Below, one piece after another: positions 11,036 through 23,779 of a stretch of 64,000 nt of DNA; positions within the stretch are counted from its first letter, which is position 1, and every line of letters begins with the position of its first letter. Under the pieces are notes generated by a model. That model made no database searches. It worked only from the letters and a program-made list of their open reading frames with translations, and was not told where the DNA came from. Origin of the DNA: Corylus avellana (taxonomy: Eukaryota > Streptophyta > Magnoliopsida > Fagales > Betulaceae). Where the stretch lies: contig NC_081542.1 in NCBI RefSeq assembly GCF_901000735.1, forward strand, positions 29,866,838 through 29,930,837, in the 5' to 3' direction. A program made the translations under genes and the position numbers.

Positions 11036-11845
11036 ATTTTCTAAGTATATATGATTTTCTCACATTTTGCAAACATGTCAACCGTGAAGTTTGCCATTAA
11101 AAAACAATAAAAGCATATAATTTCAAAAAACATATGGTGTTAATTTATCGATTGACCAAAAATGTTTTTCAAGTTGAACAAGTTTTTGAAACACAATCAA
11201 ACACCCAAAGATATTGAAAATGTTTTACATCAAAACAAACATATGTTAAGTTTCATCAATCTTCTCTTTTTTTCCCAACAAATGTTCGCTCTTTGTCAAG
11301 GCAGCAAAAATTACAATCGAATGAAATAATAAATGAAATTATTTAATGGTAATTTTCATTGTTGCGTCAAGAAGTGAGCACTTAAGAGTATGTGTAGCAT
11401 TTCTCTTTTATATATACGTACTCATTCAACAATAAATTCGACAAGCTGGATTAGAATTGGCTTAAATTCCCAAGCCTAAGCATGAAGCAAAAAATAGGAC
11501 ATGCAAACAGGCTTGAAAAATCCCAGGCTTGGTGCAAAACATTGGAGGACATGTTAAGTAATACATGCTAGAGGCCTTTTTTGCCTCCCAATTTGGGTGT
11601 TGCCACAATCTCCTCCCTACATTGAAGCACCAAAGCCTATTGGCTCTCAAAAGTCAGCAGTCAATTTCTTTATGTATCAAACTCATAACTTTAAACAAAC
11701 TTATGTTTCTACAATCTGCAAAACGGAATACAAGTGTTTTATACTTCTTTTCATCCCCTCTTGGTGATAAAAGCTCACAAGTAATCTAATGACAAAACGT
11801 CAAATTCGTTAAAAGTAATTCAATGACCAAGTGAAAATGAATATT

Positions 11846-13319
11846 TCACTTCTTCCCACCCCCAGAAACATTGAACTTGAAAAATATAATGTCTCCATCT
11901 TGAACCACATAAGTTTTCCCCTCCTGTCTATACTTTCCGGCTGCCTGTGAAAAAAGATAAAGAAAAAGAAAAAAGCATTAGGGGTTTAATTCCAAACTAG
12001 AAACAAACAAGGAATTCAGACAATCCTGAAAAAGTTGGACCAATTGAACAATAAGACAAATAAGAACAATTGTAGAAAATTAACTTCTGGTTGAAATAAA
12101 CGGCATTTCAGTTGCAATTGGGAGGTAAACACCATGTGATTAAGGATCATTCCGAGATAAAACTAAGTGAAAACCAATAAGATATTTATAATTCTACCAT
12201 CTCATGAATGGTCTTCTTTGTTGTCCATTCTACATAATCGCAAGATTACCATATGTTACTGTTTGCCACACTCCAGTGAAATCTCTAGCTCCAGGGATGC
12301 TAGGCCACAATCACTCTCACACCACACTTTGCCTAGGGCTGCTTAGCCCATTGAAATCCCTAGAACCCTAAATCTGTAGTATGAGGTCCAAACTTTCAAT
12401 TATAATAACCAATCTTGTTAAGAGAAAAAGAGGGGGATGCTCTTAAATATCTATCTGTCCTTTAAGGGATTGGAGAAAGCTTAACCCCTATTTATGTTGC
12501 GCATAGAACGAATAGACCTACAATGGACCCCCCATCCCCACCCAACAAAGGAAAGAAAAAAGGAGCTGCATATTCACTTGTGTAGCAATGCAAGGTAGAA
12601 GTAAACGTTCACAACCATATAAGATATCTACCTTTACAGCCCACTCACTACCAAGTTCCTTCAGATCTTCAAATTTCATTACCTAAACATCATCATAAAA
12701 CAAGTCAGTAAATTTGAAGGGCTTACCGGATACATCAATAACATAGAAAACAATTAGAATCAAATATCTACCAGAACTATTGGGTGACTTTTGGACCATG
12801 ATAAGAAGTTTCTACTCCTGGTTATGCTTTTTGAAGTATTTTGACAACTTGAAAACCAGTGCATTTGCTTTTTGCAATTATCCGCATGGTAACATTAAAT
12901 AACTTGTTTGATGAAACTCCAACATCAACATTTTACTGAAAATATGGTAACATCTCATGGTGGTAAAAGCTGTGCTGATTCTAGCTAGGAAAGAGGAGGT
13001 GCGACAGTGGTAGTGAAGGAAACAGTTAAGTTTAAGGAGGCAAAGGTGGATTTAGCAGTACATGCATACACCTAGCGTGGCTTAGAGAGTTTTGGAGAAA
13101 GTGTTTATGGCTGCATTACCAATGGTCACAATGCCAACTCAAATTTTAAAGTTGTGTTAGAAGAAAAGGAAAATGACCAATAGTAGTTGGAATCAAGATG
13201 AATTCAAAAATAGTGAGCTAGGAAACCTCAGCACAAATGAATCCTCTCTCAAAATCAGTATGGATGGCCCCAGCAGCTTGAGGAGCCTTTGACTGCCGTC
13301 TAATTTGCCAGCATTTCAC
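11846..13319 (-). pseudogene. OLA1: Obg-like ATPase 1 (YchF/OLA1), last three exons only
   Basis: Three minus-strand exons with AG/GT borders encode the C-terminal end of OLA1. 13227-13319 reads [13 protein letters not shown]...FICAE (31 codons). 12632-12682 reads VMKFEDLKELGSEWAVK (17 codons). 11846-11944 reads [20 protein letters not shown]...[11 protein letters not shown] and a stop (32 codons). The frame is open through all three. They cover the TGS-like C-terminal domain and tail of this conserved cytosolic GTPase-family ATPase, which binds ATP through an N-terminal G domain. No exons for the G domain, helical arm or start codon are found upstream (13320-14500 shows none), so the gene is a 3' fragment unless the rest lies elsewhere. 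A second 3' fragment is at 21337-22180. Confidence 0.85.
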
Positions 13320-14518
13320 CTGCGAAACGCATGCTTGTATTGTTTGAGTACTGAATCAATATTTAATTCATAAATATATGTAGTCCAGGATCAGGTTTCT
13401 TAATTTAACTATGGATGAACCTTCTGTTGGGAGTACTCCCTTATATATAACCTGCCACCACCTGACTTCCATCTCCTTTTGGCCTCTCAGAACTTGAATT
13501 TTAAAGGGAAGTAAATTGATTCAGAACGATGCAAGTGCTTTTATTCTTCCACTTCTTCAGATTACTCATAATGCGCAAAGCTCATTTCAAAAGTCAAAAG
13601 CATGGGCCCTGAAATATTATAGATCATTGTCTAATAGTTTCAGTTCCTTTGCCACTACTTAAATTAAGATATTCCGGAGATCAATACATTCTTATAATCA
13701 TTATATCATGGTTCAGAGAAAGCAAAGAGAACTGCTTCCTTATAGTGGACCCTTCTGGCCACCATCTTTATGATATGGTATCAGCAAAAGAGAAATAGGT
13801 GTTATGCACCAGATATTCTTGCTTTCAGCAAATCGAAAGTTACACTGTATGAGGCCACTGGTATTCAGTAGAAGAAGAGAGAAGATAAAAGGGGAAGAAA
13901 ACTAAAACTTCTGTCAACGCCACATACCAAAAGGAAAAAAGAAAAAAAAAAAAGAAGAAAAAAACAAAGGCAAAGCCCTGAATTCTTCTGCCTTTCAGCC
14001 ACCAGATATTAGAATTTCTTGGCCCTTCTATTAGACCAAAGTGGTGGCTATTAACTAGAGAACTAATGAGGTAAGGAATTTTCATAAAAAAAAACATTTA
14101 GCATCAATTAAACAACCTTGTGATCTGGCAGAATTTATAACCTTTACTACGATATAAAATGGGCACTGAATATAGGGGCTAAGCTCAATAATAGTGAAGG
14201 GAGATATATCAATCATGGAGCATTTTAGTATAACTCTCTTGTGGAATTGTAGATAAATGGATTTTGGTGAAAACTCCCACAATATCCCTAATGTAAAGCA
14301 TATGTTAAATCCACCTACAACAGTAAAGAGCTGGGAAACCACAGCAGTATCTGCAGCATTCATAAGGATATAAAATTCGATAACCAAATTACCTCACACA
14401 GTTATATATGTATAGAGACATAAAGTCCGAGTAAGAGGCTTAAAAAATTGGAGGCACAAACCTCACTTTTCGGCTTGAACAATTGGCAGAGCCATTTGAA
14501 TTGCTCATCAAAAAAAAA
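13320..14518. other. Sequence upstream of the OLA1 fragment, no gene recognised
   Basis: I looked for earlier OLA1 exons on the minus strand and saw none. Short ORFs at 13840-14097 and 14082-14387 have no recognisable motif. A purine tract lies at 13925-13965. Confidence 0.5.
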
Positions 14519-16961
14519 AAAAGCATTTAGAGATAGAAAAGCTAATCAGCTATCTGACAAGAACAAACCTTTGGAAATCCCAGTTGGTCCATCAATTTTG
14601 CTGCTTATGAGTCACTTTGAAATGCGCTCTTTTCTTACACATCATCTAGAGCAATCCCAAGTGAGTCGTATAGAAATATTATCTGCAAAATAATAGTAAT
14701 ACCGGAAACATCTCAATCATGTAATACATGCATGTATCAAATAGATAATGAACAATGACAGTTAGGAATTGGCATAGTTGCAAAGCACTGATTACATGCA
14801 TTAATAATTGGCCATTTAAGCTAGTCAATCAACACGGTTAACAAATTTTCCCCCTACTTGCGCAGAGTATTAAAAATCTTGACTGAACTGTTATGGACTT
14901 ATGCAAAATAAAGTCATAAGTTTGTGCAAGAATGCTTAGCGAGTCCAACCTTGAATTCATAACTTGCATAATGAGTTGCATCGACATCTTTGCCCGGGAT
15001 CGAATGCCCCTTTCCCTTGCCACCAATTGCCGAATGGAAGGAGTGAATCAACAGATCCAACCAACCACAATACAATACACCACCCAAGCGTGAATCGGTT
15101 GTAGAATACACAATGAAAAATGGAGAATTTGTTGCTGCTGTACACAAAAGACCATGCTATAGATGGACTTCTGTTATCCATGTTTCATGACATCTAAAAT
15201 TTATGAACTATTGTTCTCATTTTGCTTCTTCTAGCATATTTCACTTGAACTTGAATGCTGTGCAATCCCCCCCAGCCCATTGCAACCATTTTTCTTCATT
15301 TAAAGATTCTGTTTTACTTACTCTTATCTGCATGCTTAAATATATGCTCAAATGCGGCAGTATGGCCCTACATCAATGATTTTCACCTAGAAAATTTGTG
15401 TACCTCATAATCCAAAGAGTCGTTTTCTATTTCAAAGTCCCAGACACCCTTAAACAGCATTAATTTAAATCTTCCATCCCAATGTATTCCACCATTTCAA
15501 AAGAATCACCTTTTATCTGCTCCCTAATTAATCAAAATGAGGCCTAGGCCTCATAGCTATCAAGAACCAATTGTTTCTTCAATTTACAAAAAAAATTGGG
15601 AGAAAATTAAAGTTTTAAGTTGAATTTCCAATTTGAGGAAAAATGCAAAAACAACTCCACCACCATTAGTTCAAAAAACTCGATTCCAGAACCACAGTAA
15701 AGACCTATAAAAATATGAATGGTAGGCAAACATCTTCTATTATAAAGAATCCTAACAAATTCATGGAAGCATGTAATCTTGGACACCGAAGTGCTCTTGT
15801 TAGTAATGTCTACAATGATCTCAATTATTACAGAAAAGGCAGAGCTGGAAACATGTAAATTAAGAAAGCAAAACACAATCAAGATTTATATTATATGCTC
15901 ATTATTTCCAATCATATACTAGACCCATCCATGTAAGATTAATAGTTTTGCATGAAAGGATCTGATTATATCCCACCGCAAAAATGATAGTGACTATCTC
16001 CCATACAAGGTACTTAAACAAGGAATAAATGGAAGCTCTCAGGGCAAATTCTGCAGGGTCACAAAAGTTTTGACAAATCAATTGAGGTATTGAACCTCTG
16101 AAGCATCTGCTTTTTCTTAGCATTTACTGATTTAATACTAAAATTAGGAAATTCTGGCAATAATAGTTGGGAGTTGCAAAATCAAATTTTTACAGAGACT
16201 GCTTTTAGTTTAGGTAAAAATAGCACAATCAGAACTTAATTTAAGCACATTCGAACAATACATGAATTCAGAAACTTCTTAAGGATTTTATGGTAAAATA
16301 ATTATATGGATCATGCACCATAGATGCACCCTGCAAATCATATAGAAGAAGTAAATAAATGCAAACGCTAGAAGTCTATTTCCACCACACATGCACCATG
16401 TAAATTATATAACTATATTAAGGAATTTAACAGATTCAACATTTTAAAGCAACACGGTTGACCATCACATAAATGTAATCAGTTGGGAATAGAATGTTGC
16501 TGCAACAATTTCCATCAGGTATGAGTAGCAGCCTAAGTTGGCCCCCCACCTCCCCAAAGATACAGCAGGCAACTATTGTAGACAAAAAAAAATAGTTTAA
16601 AAAGAGCTAAGCGTGCATTAAAAATGCATCAGGATGGTAGAAGCAGAAATACCAAGACTCAAACTGTTAATCCTTCCTTCCTTCAATGTTTGACTATGCT
16701 TCTACCAAAAACAGCAGCAGCTCAAGCTACAGAAATATGCCAGAAGCATCGATTCTACGCAATGTTTTCTCAATCAGAAATTCCAAATCCAAAATTTTTG
16801 CACATATCAGAATCAAAAACCTAAACCCCCAGTACAAAAATTGCCCAAAATCTCAATACAAAATGAAATATGCATATACAGAGAGCCAACCAAAAAAAAA
16901 AAAAAAAAAACACAAACAGAAATGCCTAAAAACGAGAGAATGAATGATTTTTTTGTTAATC

Positions 16962-17032
16962 AGGCGACACCCAGATTTGAACTGGGGAAAGAGGATTTGA
17001 AGTCCCCCGCCTTACCACTCGGCCATGTCGCC
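16962..17032 (-). tRNA. Plastid-type tRNA-Cys-like sequence, anticodon TCA (copy C), fully paired cloverleaf
   Basis: This copy has a perfect 7-bp acceptor stem (GGCGACA/TGTCGCC), discriminator T, T arm CCCAG-TTCAAAT-CTGGG and anticodon loop CTTCAAA, giving anticodon TCA. It is closest to the chloroplast trnC-GCA pattern, from which the anticodon differs by G34 to T. A canonical A box (TGGCCGAGTGG) is present; the B box reads AGTTCAAATCT and is weak. Because all three copies share the TCA change, it arose before the triplication. A UCA anticodon would pair with UGA, but a transcribed, charged tRNA is unproven, and a NUPT pseudogene is the default reading. Confidence 0.72.
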
Positions 17033-17120
17033 AAAATTTTAGAAGAAAAATCAAATTTTCATTTTTGTAAAGGAAATGAAAAAAAAAAAAAAAAAAAAAA
17101 CGAAAATCTCTATTAGTTTT

Positions 17121-17403
17121 NNNNNNNNNNNNNNNNNNNNNNNNNNNNNNNNNNNNNNNNNNNNNNNNNNNNNNNNNNNNNNNNNNNNNNNNNNNNNNNN
17201 NNNNNNNNNNNNNNNNNNNNNNNNNNNNNNNNNNNNNNNNNNNNNNNNNNNNNNNNNNNNNNNNNNNNNNNNNNNNNNNNNNNNNNNNNNNNNNNNNNNN
17301 NNNNNNNNNNNNNNNNNNNNNNNNNNNNNNNNNNNNNNNNNNNNNNNNNNNNNNNNNNNNNNNNNNNNNNNNNNNNNNNNNNNNNNNNNNNNNNNNNNNN
17401 NNN
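17121..17403. other. Assembly gap (283 N)
   Basis: This run of N replaces the A-rich tract between the tRNA-like sequence and the small unknown gene in copy C. Its odd length suggests an estimated rather than placeholder gap. Confidence 0.98.
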
Positions 17404-17430
17404 GATGATGAATCATTGATCACCAAAACC

Positions 17431-17877
17431 TTATATCGGCACCACGTATCGTGGTCCATAACCAGCAATAGAATTCTTGGCCCTGCAGATCTTAAACCTT
17501 CTCACTCTTGCTTGAGCAGGCATGGGTTTATTCAGATCAAAGTATCGGGATTCAATCGGTGAAGAAGAAACCTGGATAGCTTTGAAAGGTTTTGGAAGTG
17601 GGTTTGATCTCTTTCTCCGAACGCCCCAATTAACACTGAAACAAGTGCGGCAAAATTCAAATTCAGAGAACAAAGCAGGAAGTTGGAGCAGTATGTCAGA
17701 CACGTAAGCCTCATCAGCGTTGCATTCCAGAGTGCACGTTCTCCTTCTCCGGACGCCCCAGTTAACTCCGAAACAGGAGCGACCAGACTCTGATTCAGTG
17801 TCTAAACCACGAAGTTCGATCAGAGCGTGAGCTACAGTAATCTCATCCGAGCTCGACGTGAGAGTATCCCCTTCCAT
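17431..17877 (-). CDS. Small uncharacterised protein with two VNWGVRR modules (copy C, 148 aa)
   Basis: This is the longest of the three copies; function unknown. Two tandem modules are clear. The first (about residues 10-47) runs from DEITVAHALIELRGL to CFGVNWGVRRRRT. The second (about residues 50-95) runs from ECNADEAYVSDILLQLPAL to CFSVNWGVRRKRS. Each module is a short acidic/aliphatic helix-like stretch followed by the C-F-x-VNWG-x-RR-x-R motif. A common basic tail follows (SRYFDLNKPMPAQARVRRFK onward). Copies A and B are in-frame contractions of this arrangement. The conserved leader with telo-boxes and TGGGCC motifs lies upstream to about 18612. It is the best candidate of the three for an intact gene. 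Confidence 0.6.
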   Translation of the reverse strand: MEGDTLTSSSDEITVAHALIELRGLDTESESGRSCFGVNWGVRRRRTCTLECNADEAYVSDILLQLPALFSEFEFCRTCFSVNWGVRRKRSNPLPKPFKAIQVSSSPIESRYFDLNKPMPAQARVRRFKICRAKNSIAGYGPRYVVPI

Positions 17878-18639
17878 GCTTTATCTGATCAAATCTGGAA
17901 ATTCCAATGACACTGATATATTTTAGTAATCCGCAAAAATATTGAAAACCCTAAAAATAGAGCATAAATTTCAATCAGTCTCTAAATCTAAGCCCTATAT
18001 CTTTCGGAATTTCGAAATTAGGGTTTCATTGCGCTGGATTCCAATCAAACCCCAGATCTGAATTTCTTTCAAGAGTTTCCAATGTCGGATCAAACTGTTG
18101 TTGAAATTTAATCGCCCAGGAAATCGAAAAAAAAAATTGAAAAAAAAAAGAAAAAAAGACGTTGAAGTTCATTCGCAGACCATTAACGGCGGACAGGGCA
18201 TAAGGTTAGGGTTTTGATCCAAACCCTAAATCAAGTCAAAAATTTCCCAAATTTTTTCGCGAAATGAAATCTCGAAGAAGAAGAAAAGCCTAAGTATAGA
18301 AAATCCCAAATAAATCTAGGAGTTGTCGGAAAAACATACCTGAGACGGAGAGAGCGGCTGAGCGCAGATCAAACACGAGGAGAGAGAGAGGCTGAGAGCA
18401 AATCAAAAACCCAGAAGAGAGAGAGGCTGAGAGCAGATCAAATCAGAGCCCCTAATCGATCGATTTCACCGAGAAGAGCGAGAGCGGGAGCGGGAGTGAG
18501 AGCGGGAGAGAAAGAGACTGAAAAGAGTGACAATAGTCTTTTGGACCAGGAATTTTGAATTTAGACGGATATTTGGATGGGTTGGGTGGGTTGGGCCCAG
18601 ACCTGCCCGGCCCGTATGGACCGATTATAACGTTCGTCA

Positions 18640-19325
18640 CATGAACGAAAAAATTGCAAGTATTATTTGTTTGTATTCCGATTCAATGCTTAAGGTTTGA
18701 CATGTTAAAAGTGTTTTTTTACTTTTGCAAATCTAAATCAAGGCCGGCTTAGTATAGATTTCTTTAATTTCTTAATTAGTTACTTTAGTAGTTTGAATTA
18801 ACAATATATTATGAAATATGAACATTGTTTCTCATTTAAATTAAAAAATTTGAAGTTTTATATTAAAGAAAAAAAAAATGATGAAATTATTTATGAAAAA
18901 TGTTAATAACTGGTTTATAACCGGTTTTCAATAACTACATAACTGCTAGTTGCGGTTGTGGTTATTTAAAATAGAATAACCGCCTAAACCGGTTGTCATT
19001 ATGGTTATGAGGAAATAACCACTATCGCAGTTATTTCTACTCCCTTACTCAGGGACAGCGCCGATCCTACTAAGAAGATGTTAAAGGCTTAGATACACTA
19101 TGTGGAAGATAGGCATAATTTGCTATCTACTTATATAACATGATTATTCTAAATCAAAGGATTGTTACTGGAACTGTCCCCTTCTTTAAAATAAACTACA
19201 TTTCTATAGCAAAATAATGGAGACTATACACGTTATATTTGTGAAAACCCACATTTATCATTTCAAGATACAAATTGTCCCTTATCAGCTCATTACATAT
19301 TCAATTGGTAATATTTTCTAATTAA
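18640..19325. other. Intergenic sequence shared with 9991-10690
   Basis: This is the duplicate of the AT-rich block after copy B and includes the GGTTAT-rich transposon end (about 18900-19045). No gene is seen. Confidence 0.5.
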
Positions 19326-19620
19326 GTCATGTGCTTGCTGTAGTGACTCAAATAATTAACTAAGCTTAGATAGCTTAGTTATAGGGTTAATTTGGGCTTT
19401 GGGTCACTAGGAACAGTTAGGACAGCATTTTGAGAATTTTAGATTTTCTGACCATACGTACGCATGGGGGAGCACGCGGACGTACGCCTGCAAATAGTAC
19501 ACAGACGTATGCATGGAAGACCACTCAAACGTACGCTGACTTTTGGTTGACCACTTGATAATGCCTATACGTACGATGTAGCCTTTGATCCATTGGGTAA
19601 ACAATACGCGAACGTAGCAT
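19325..19620. mobile_element. Gypsy-type LTR fragment (duplicate)
   Basis: This is the counterpart of 10690-11035, starting at a TGTAGTGACTCAAATAATTA-like end. The ACGTACG-type words have diverged between the two copies. Confidence 0.45.
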
Positions 19621-20129
19621 CATCAAACATTTTCTAAGCACATACGATTTTCTCACATTTTGCAAACATGTCAACCATGAAGTTTGCCATTAAAAAACAA
19701 TAAAAGCATATCATTTCACAAAACATATGGTGTTTAACGATTGACCAAAAATGTTTTTCAAGTTGAACAAGTTTTTGAAACACAATCAAACACCCAAAGA
19801 TATTGAAAATGTTTTACGTCAAAACAAACAAATATTAAGTTTCATCAATCTTCCCTTTTTTTTCCTAATAAATGTTCGCTCTTTGTCATGGCAGCAAAAA
19901 TTACTATCGAATGAAATAATAAATGAAATTATTTAATGAAAATTTTTACTGATGCATCAAGAAGTGCACACTTAAGAGTATGTGTTGCATTTCTCTATTA
20001 TATATAAGTACTCATTCAATAATAAGTTAGACAAGCTGGATTAGAATTGGCTTAAATTCCCAAGCCTAAGCTTGAAGCAAAAACTAGGACATGCAAACAA
20101 ACAGGCTTGAAAAATCCCAGGCTTGGTGC

Positions 20130-21092
20130 TAGGGCTGTTAAGTGAGCGAAGAGTCTCGCGAGCAAGCTCAGGCTCGGCTCGTGCTCGACTCGAATATTAA
20201 ATGAAATGCCTTATGAACACAAATCCTAACTCGAATATTAAACGAAGCAAGTTCGGCTCGACTTGGCTAAGCTCGTATAAGCTCGTCTGTGTGTATATAT
20301 ATAAACTAAGTAATACATAGTTAATTATAAATCTCATAATTATTAAAATCTTAAAATTGCATTTATATTTAAGCGTTAGAGAATGAAAAATTCTAAACCC
20401 TTCGTAATCAAAGAGAGAGAGAGAGCAATCATTAAAAGGACCTCGATTCAATTAGAGTAGACCTAAACGAAAGGAAGAAGAATCAAGCAGAAACTATTGA
20501 GGGAGATTGCAAAAGGCATAAATTATTGAAGAATCATACAGACCCAAACACTATCACTACCTGTTTGATGAGCGAGAGTGAGAGAGTGAAAAATGAGAGT
20601 TCAGGTGTAAGATGCGTTGTGACTAGTGAGGGGGATTGAGAGAGAGATGTTGAAAAAATAGTTTTTTGTAGGGGGCGTTGTCCCAATGCAGTCTGAATGC
20701 AACCTGTTAACTTGTCCCACATTGTTAAGAAAACATTAATCTCCAAATTTGCTTATCTATAAAAGGATGCATATCCTCTCTCTTTGAAATCAAATGCCTT
20801 GCTGTATTGACTCAGGCTCCATACTCGTCTAGCCAGGTTAAGCAAATACTCATATGCAAACTAACTTCTTAAGCCTTTTAAAAGTACTTGAAGTTAAATT
20901 TTTTTTTTTTTAAACAAAAAATTAAATATAAGAGCTAGCTCGCGAGCTGGCTCGGCTCGACTTATTATTAGCTCGAGCTCGATTTTTTTGGCTCACTCTT
21001 GAACTCGACTCAAGCTCGAGCTCGAGTAAAATTTAAATGAGTCAAGCCTGAATAAGGGAAGCTCGCTCAAGCTCAGCTCGTTGACACCCCTA
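20130..21092. mobile_element. Non-autonomous hAT-type element (963 bp) with target duplication and empty site
   Basis: It starts TAGGGCTGTTAAGTGAGC and ends GAGCTCGTTGACACCCCTA-like sequence, giving imperfect terminal inverted repeats of the TAGGGGTGTCAA type known from plant hAT elements. It is flanked by 8-bp repeats CTTGGTGC (20122-20129) and GTTGGTGC (21093-21100), one mismatch. The duplicate locus at about 11527-11540 has the uninterrupted sequence CAGGCTTGGTGCAAAAC, a true empty site. Subterminal regions are rich in GCTCG/CGAGC. No transposase ORF is present. Confidence 0.8.
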
Positions 21093-21336
21093 GTTGGTGC
21101 AAAACATTGAAGGACAAGTTATGTAATACATGCTAGAGGCCTTTTTTGCCTCCCAATTTCTTTATGTATCAAACTCATAACTTTAAACAAACTTATGTTT
21201 CTACAATCTGCAAAACGGAATACAAGTGTTTTATACTTCTTTTCATCCCCTCTTGGTGATAAAAGCTCACAAGTAATCTAATGACAAAACGTCAAATTCG
21301 TTAAATTAATTCAATGACCAAGTGAAAATGTATATT

Positions 21337-22180
21337 TCACTTCTTCCCACCCCCAGAAACATTAAACTTGAAAAATATAATGTCTCCATCTTGAACCACA
21401 TAAGTTTTCCCCTCCTGTCTATACTTTCCGGCTGCCTGTGAAAAAAGATAAAGAAAAAGAAAAAAGCATTAGGAGTTTAATTCCAAACTAGAAACAAACA
21501 AGGAATTCAGACAATCCTGAAAAAGTTTGGACCAATTGAACAATAAGACAAATAAGAACAATTGTAGAAAAATTAACTTCTGGTTGAAAACAACGGCATT
21601 TCAGTTGCAATTGGGAGGTAAACGCCATGCGATTAAGGATCATTCCGAGATAACACTAAGTGAAAACCAGTAAGATATTTATAGTTCTACCATCTCATGA
21701 ATGGTCTTCTTTGTTGTCCATTCTACATAATCGCAAGATTATCATATGTTACTGTTTGCCACACTCCAGTGAAATCTCTAGCTCCAGGGATGCTAGGCCA
21801 CAATCACTCTCACACCACACTTAGCCTAGAGTTGCTTAGCCCATTGAAACCCCTAGAACCCTAAATCTGTAGTATGAGGTCCAAACTTTCAATTATAATA
21901 ACCAATTTTGTTAAAAGAAAAAGAGGGGGATGCTCTTAAATATCTATCTGTGCTTTAAGGGATTGGAAAAAGCTAAACTCCTATTTATGTTGCGCATAGA
22001 ACGAATAGACCTACAATGGACCCCCCATCCCCACCCAAAGAAACAAAGGAAAGAAAAAAGGAGCTGCATATTCACTTGTGTAGCACTGCAAGGTAGAAAT
22101 ACTCGTTCACAACCATATAAGATATCTACCTTTACAGCCGATTCACTACCAAGTTCCTTTAGATCTTCAAATTTCATTAC
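21337..22180 (-). pseudogene. OLA1: Obg-like ATPase 1 (YchF/OLA1), last two exons (duplicate)
   Basis: Exon 21337-21435 reads [20 protein letters not shown] to [10 protein letters not shown] and a stop. Exon 22130-22180 reads VMKFEDLKELGSESAVK. Both match the exons at 11846 and 12632, with splice borders kept and one residue change (W to S). Homology continues into the next intron but ends abruptly at 22436, where the sequence switches to the LRR/BBE block. The VKCWQIRR exon and everything upstream are therefore missing. It cannot encode a functional ATPase. Confidence 0.85.
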
Positions 22181-22436
22181 CTAAACATCATCAGAAAACC
22201 AAGTCAGTAAATTTGAAGGACTTACCGGATACATCAATAACATAGAAAACAATTAGAATCAAATGTCTACCAGAACTATTGGGCGACGTTTGGACCATGA
22301 TAAGAAGTTTCTCCTCCTGGTTATGCTTTTTGAAGTATTTTGACAACTTGAAAACCAGTGCATTTACTTTTTGCAATTATCCGCATGGTAACATTAAATA
22401 ACTTGTTTGATGAAACTCCAACATCAACATTTTACC

Positions 22437-22610
22437 TTGAAAATGAGCTTCAGTTAGGACACCTTCCCAAGAATTCCAATCAAGGTCCAGTGAAACAAGC
22501 ATTGCCAGCTTCCCGATGCTTTCTGGAATGGTTCCGTTCATTTGATTACCAAAGAGGACAAGTTCTAGCAATGACGATTAGTTCCTACTATCTTCAGAGC
22601 TACTGTTGGA
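22437..22610 (-). pseudogene. LRR receptor-like protein fragment
   Basis: On the minus strand it reads [20 protein letters not shown] and [17 protein letters not shown], which are leucine-rich repeats of a plant receptor-like protein. The same piece sits at the 5' end of the longer remnant at 27648-29497. Here it is cut at 22437 by fusion to OLA1 intron sequence. Confidence 0.8.
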
Positions 22611-22615
22611 ACATT

Positions 22616-23779
<1,164 letters not shown>

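Larger units (their letters stand above)
14519..18640. repeat. Triplicated segment, copy C
   Basis: This is homologous to copy A from about 1185 and to copy B from about 7787. It retains the distal region (14519-16900) that is lost in the copy B gap, the tRNA-like sequence at 16962-17032 and the longest version of the small unknown gene. The distal region shows no intact gene; ORFs there differ in frame from copy A because of small indels (for example a 5-base deletion near 15035). Confidence 0.8.
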
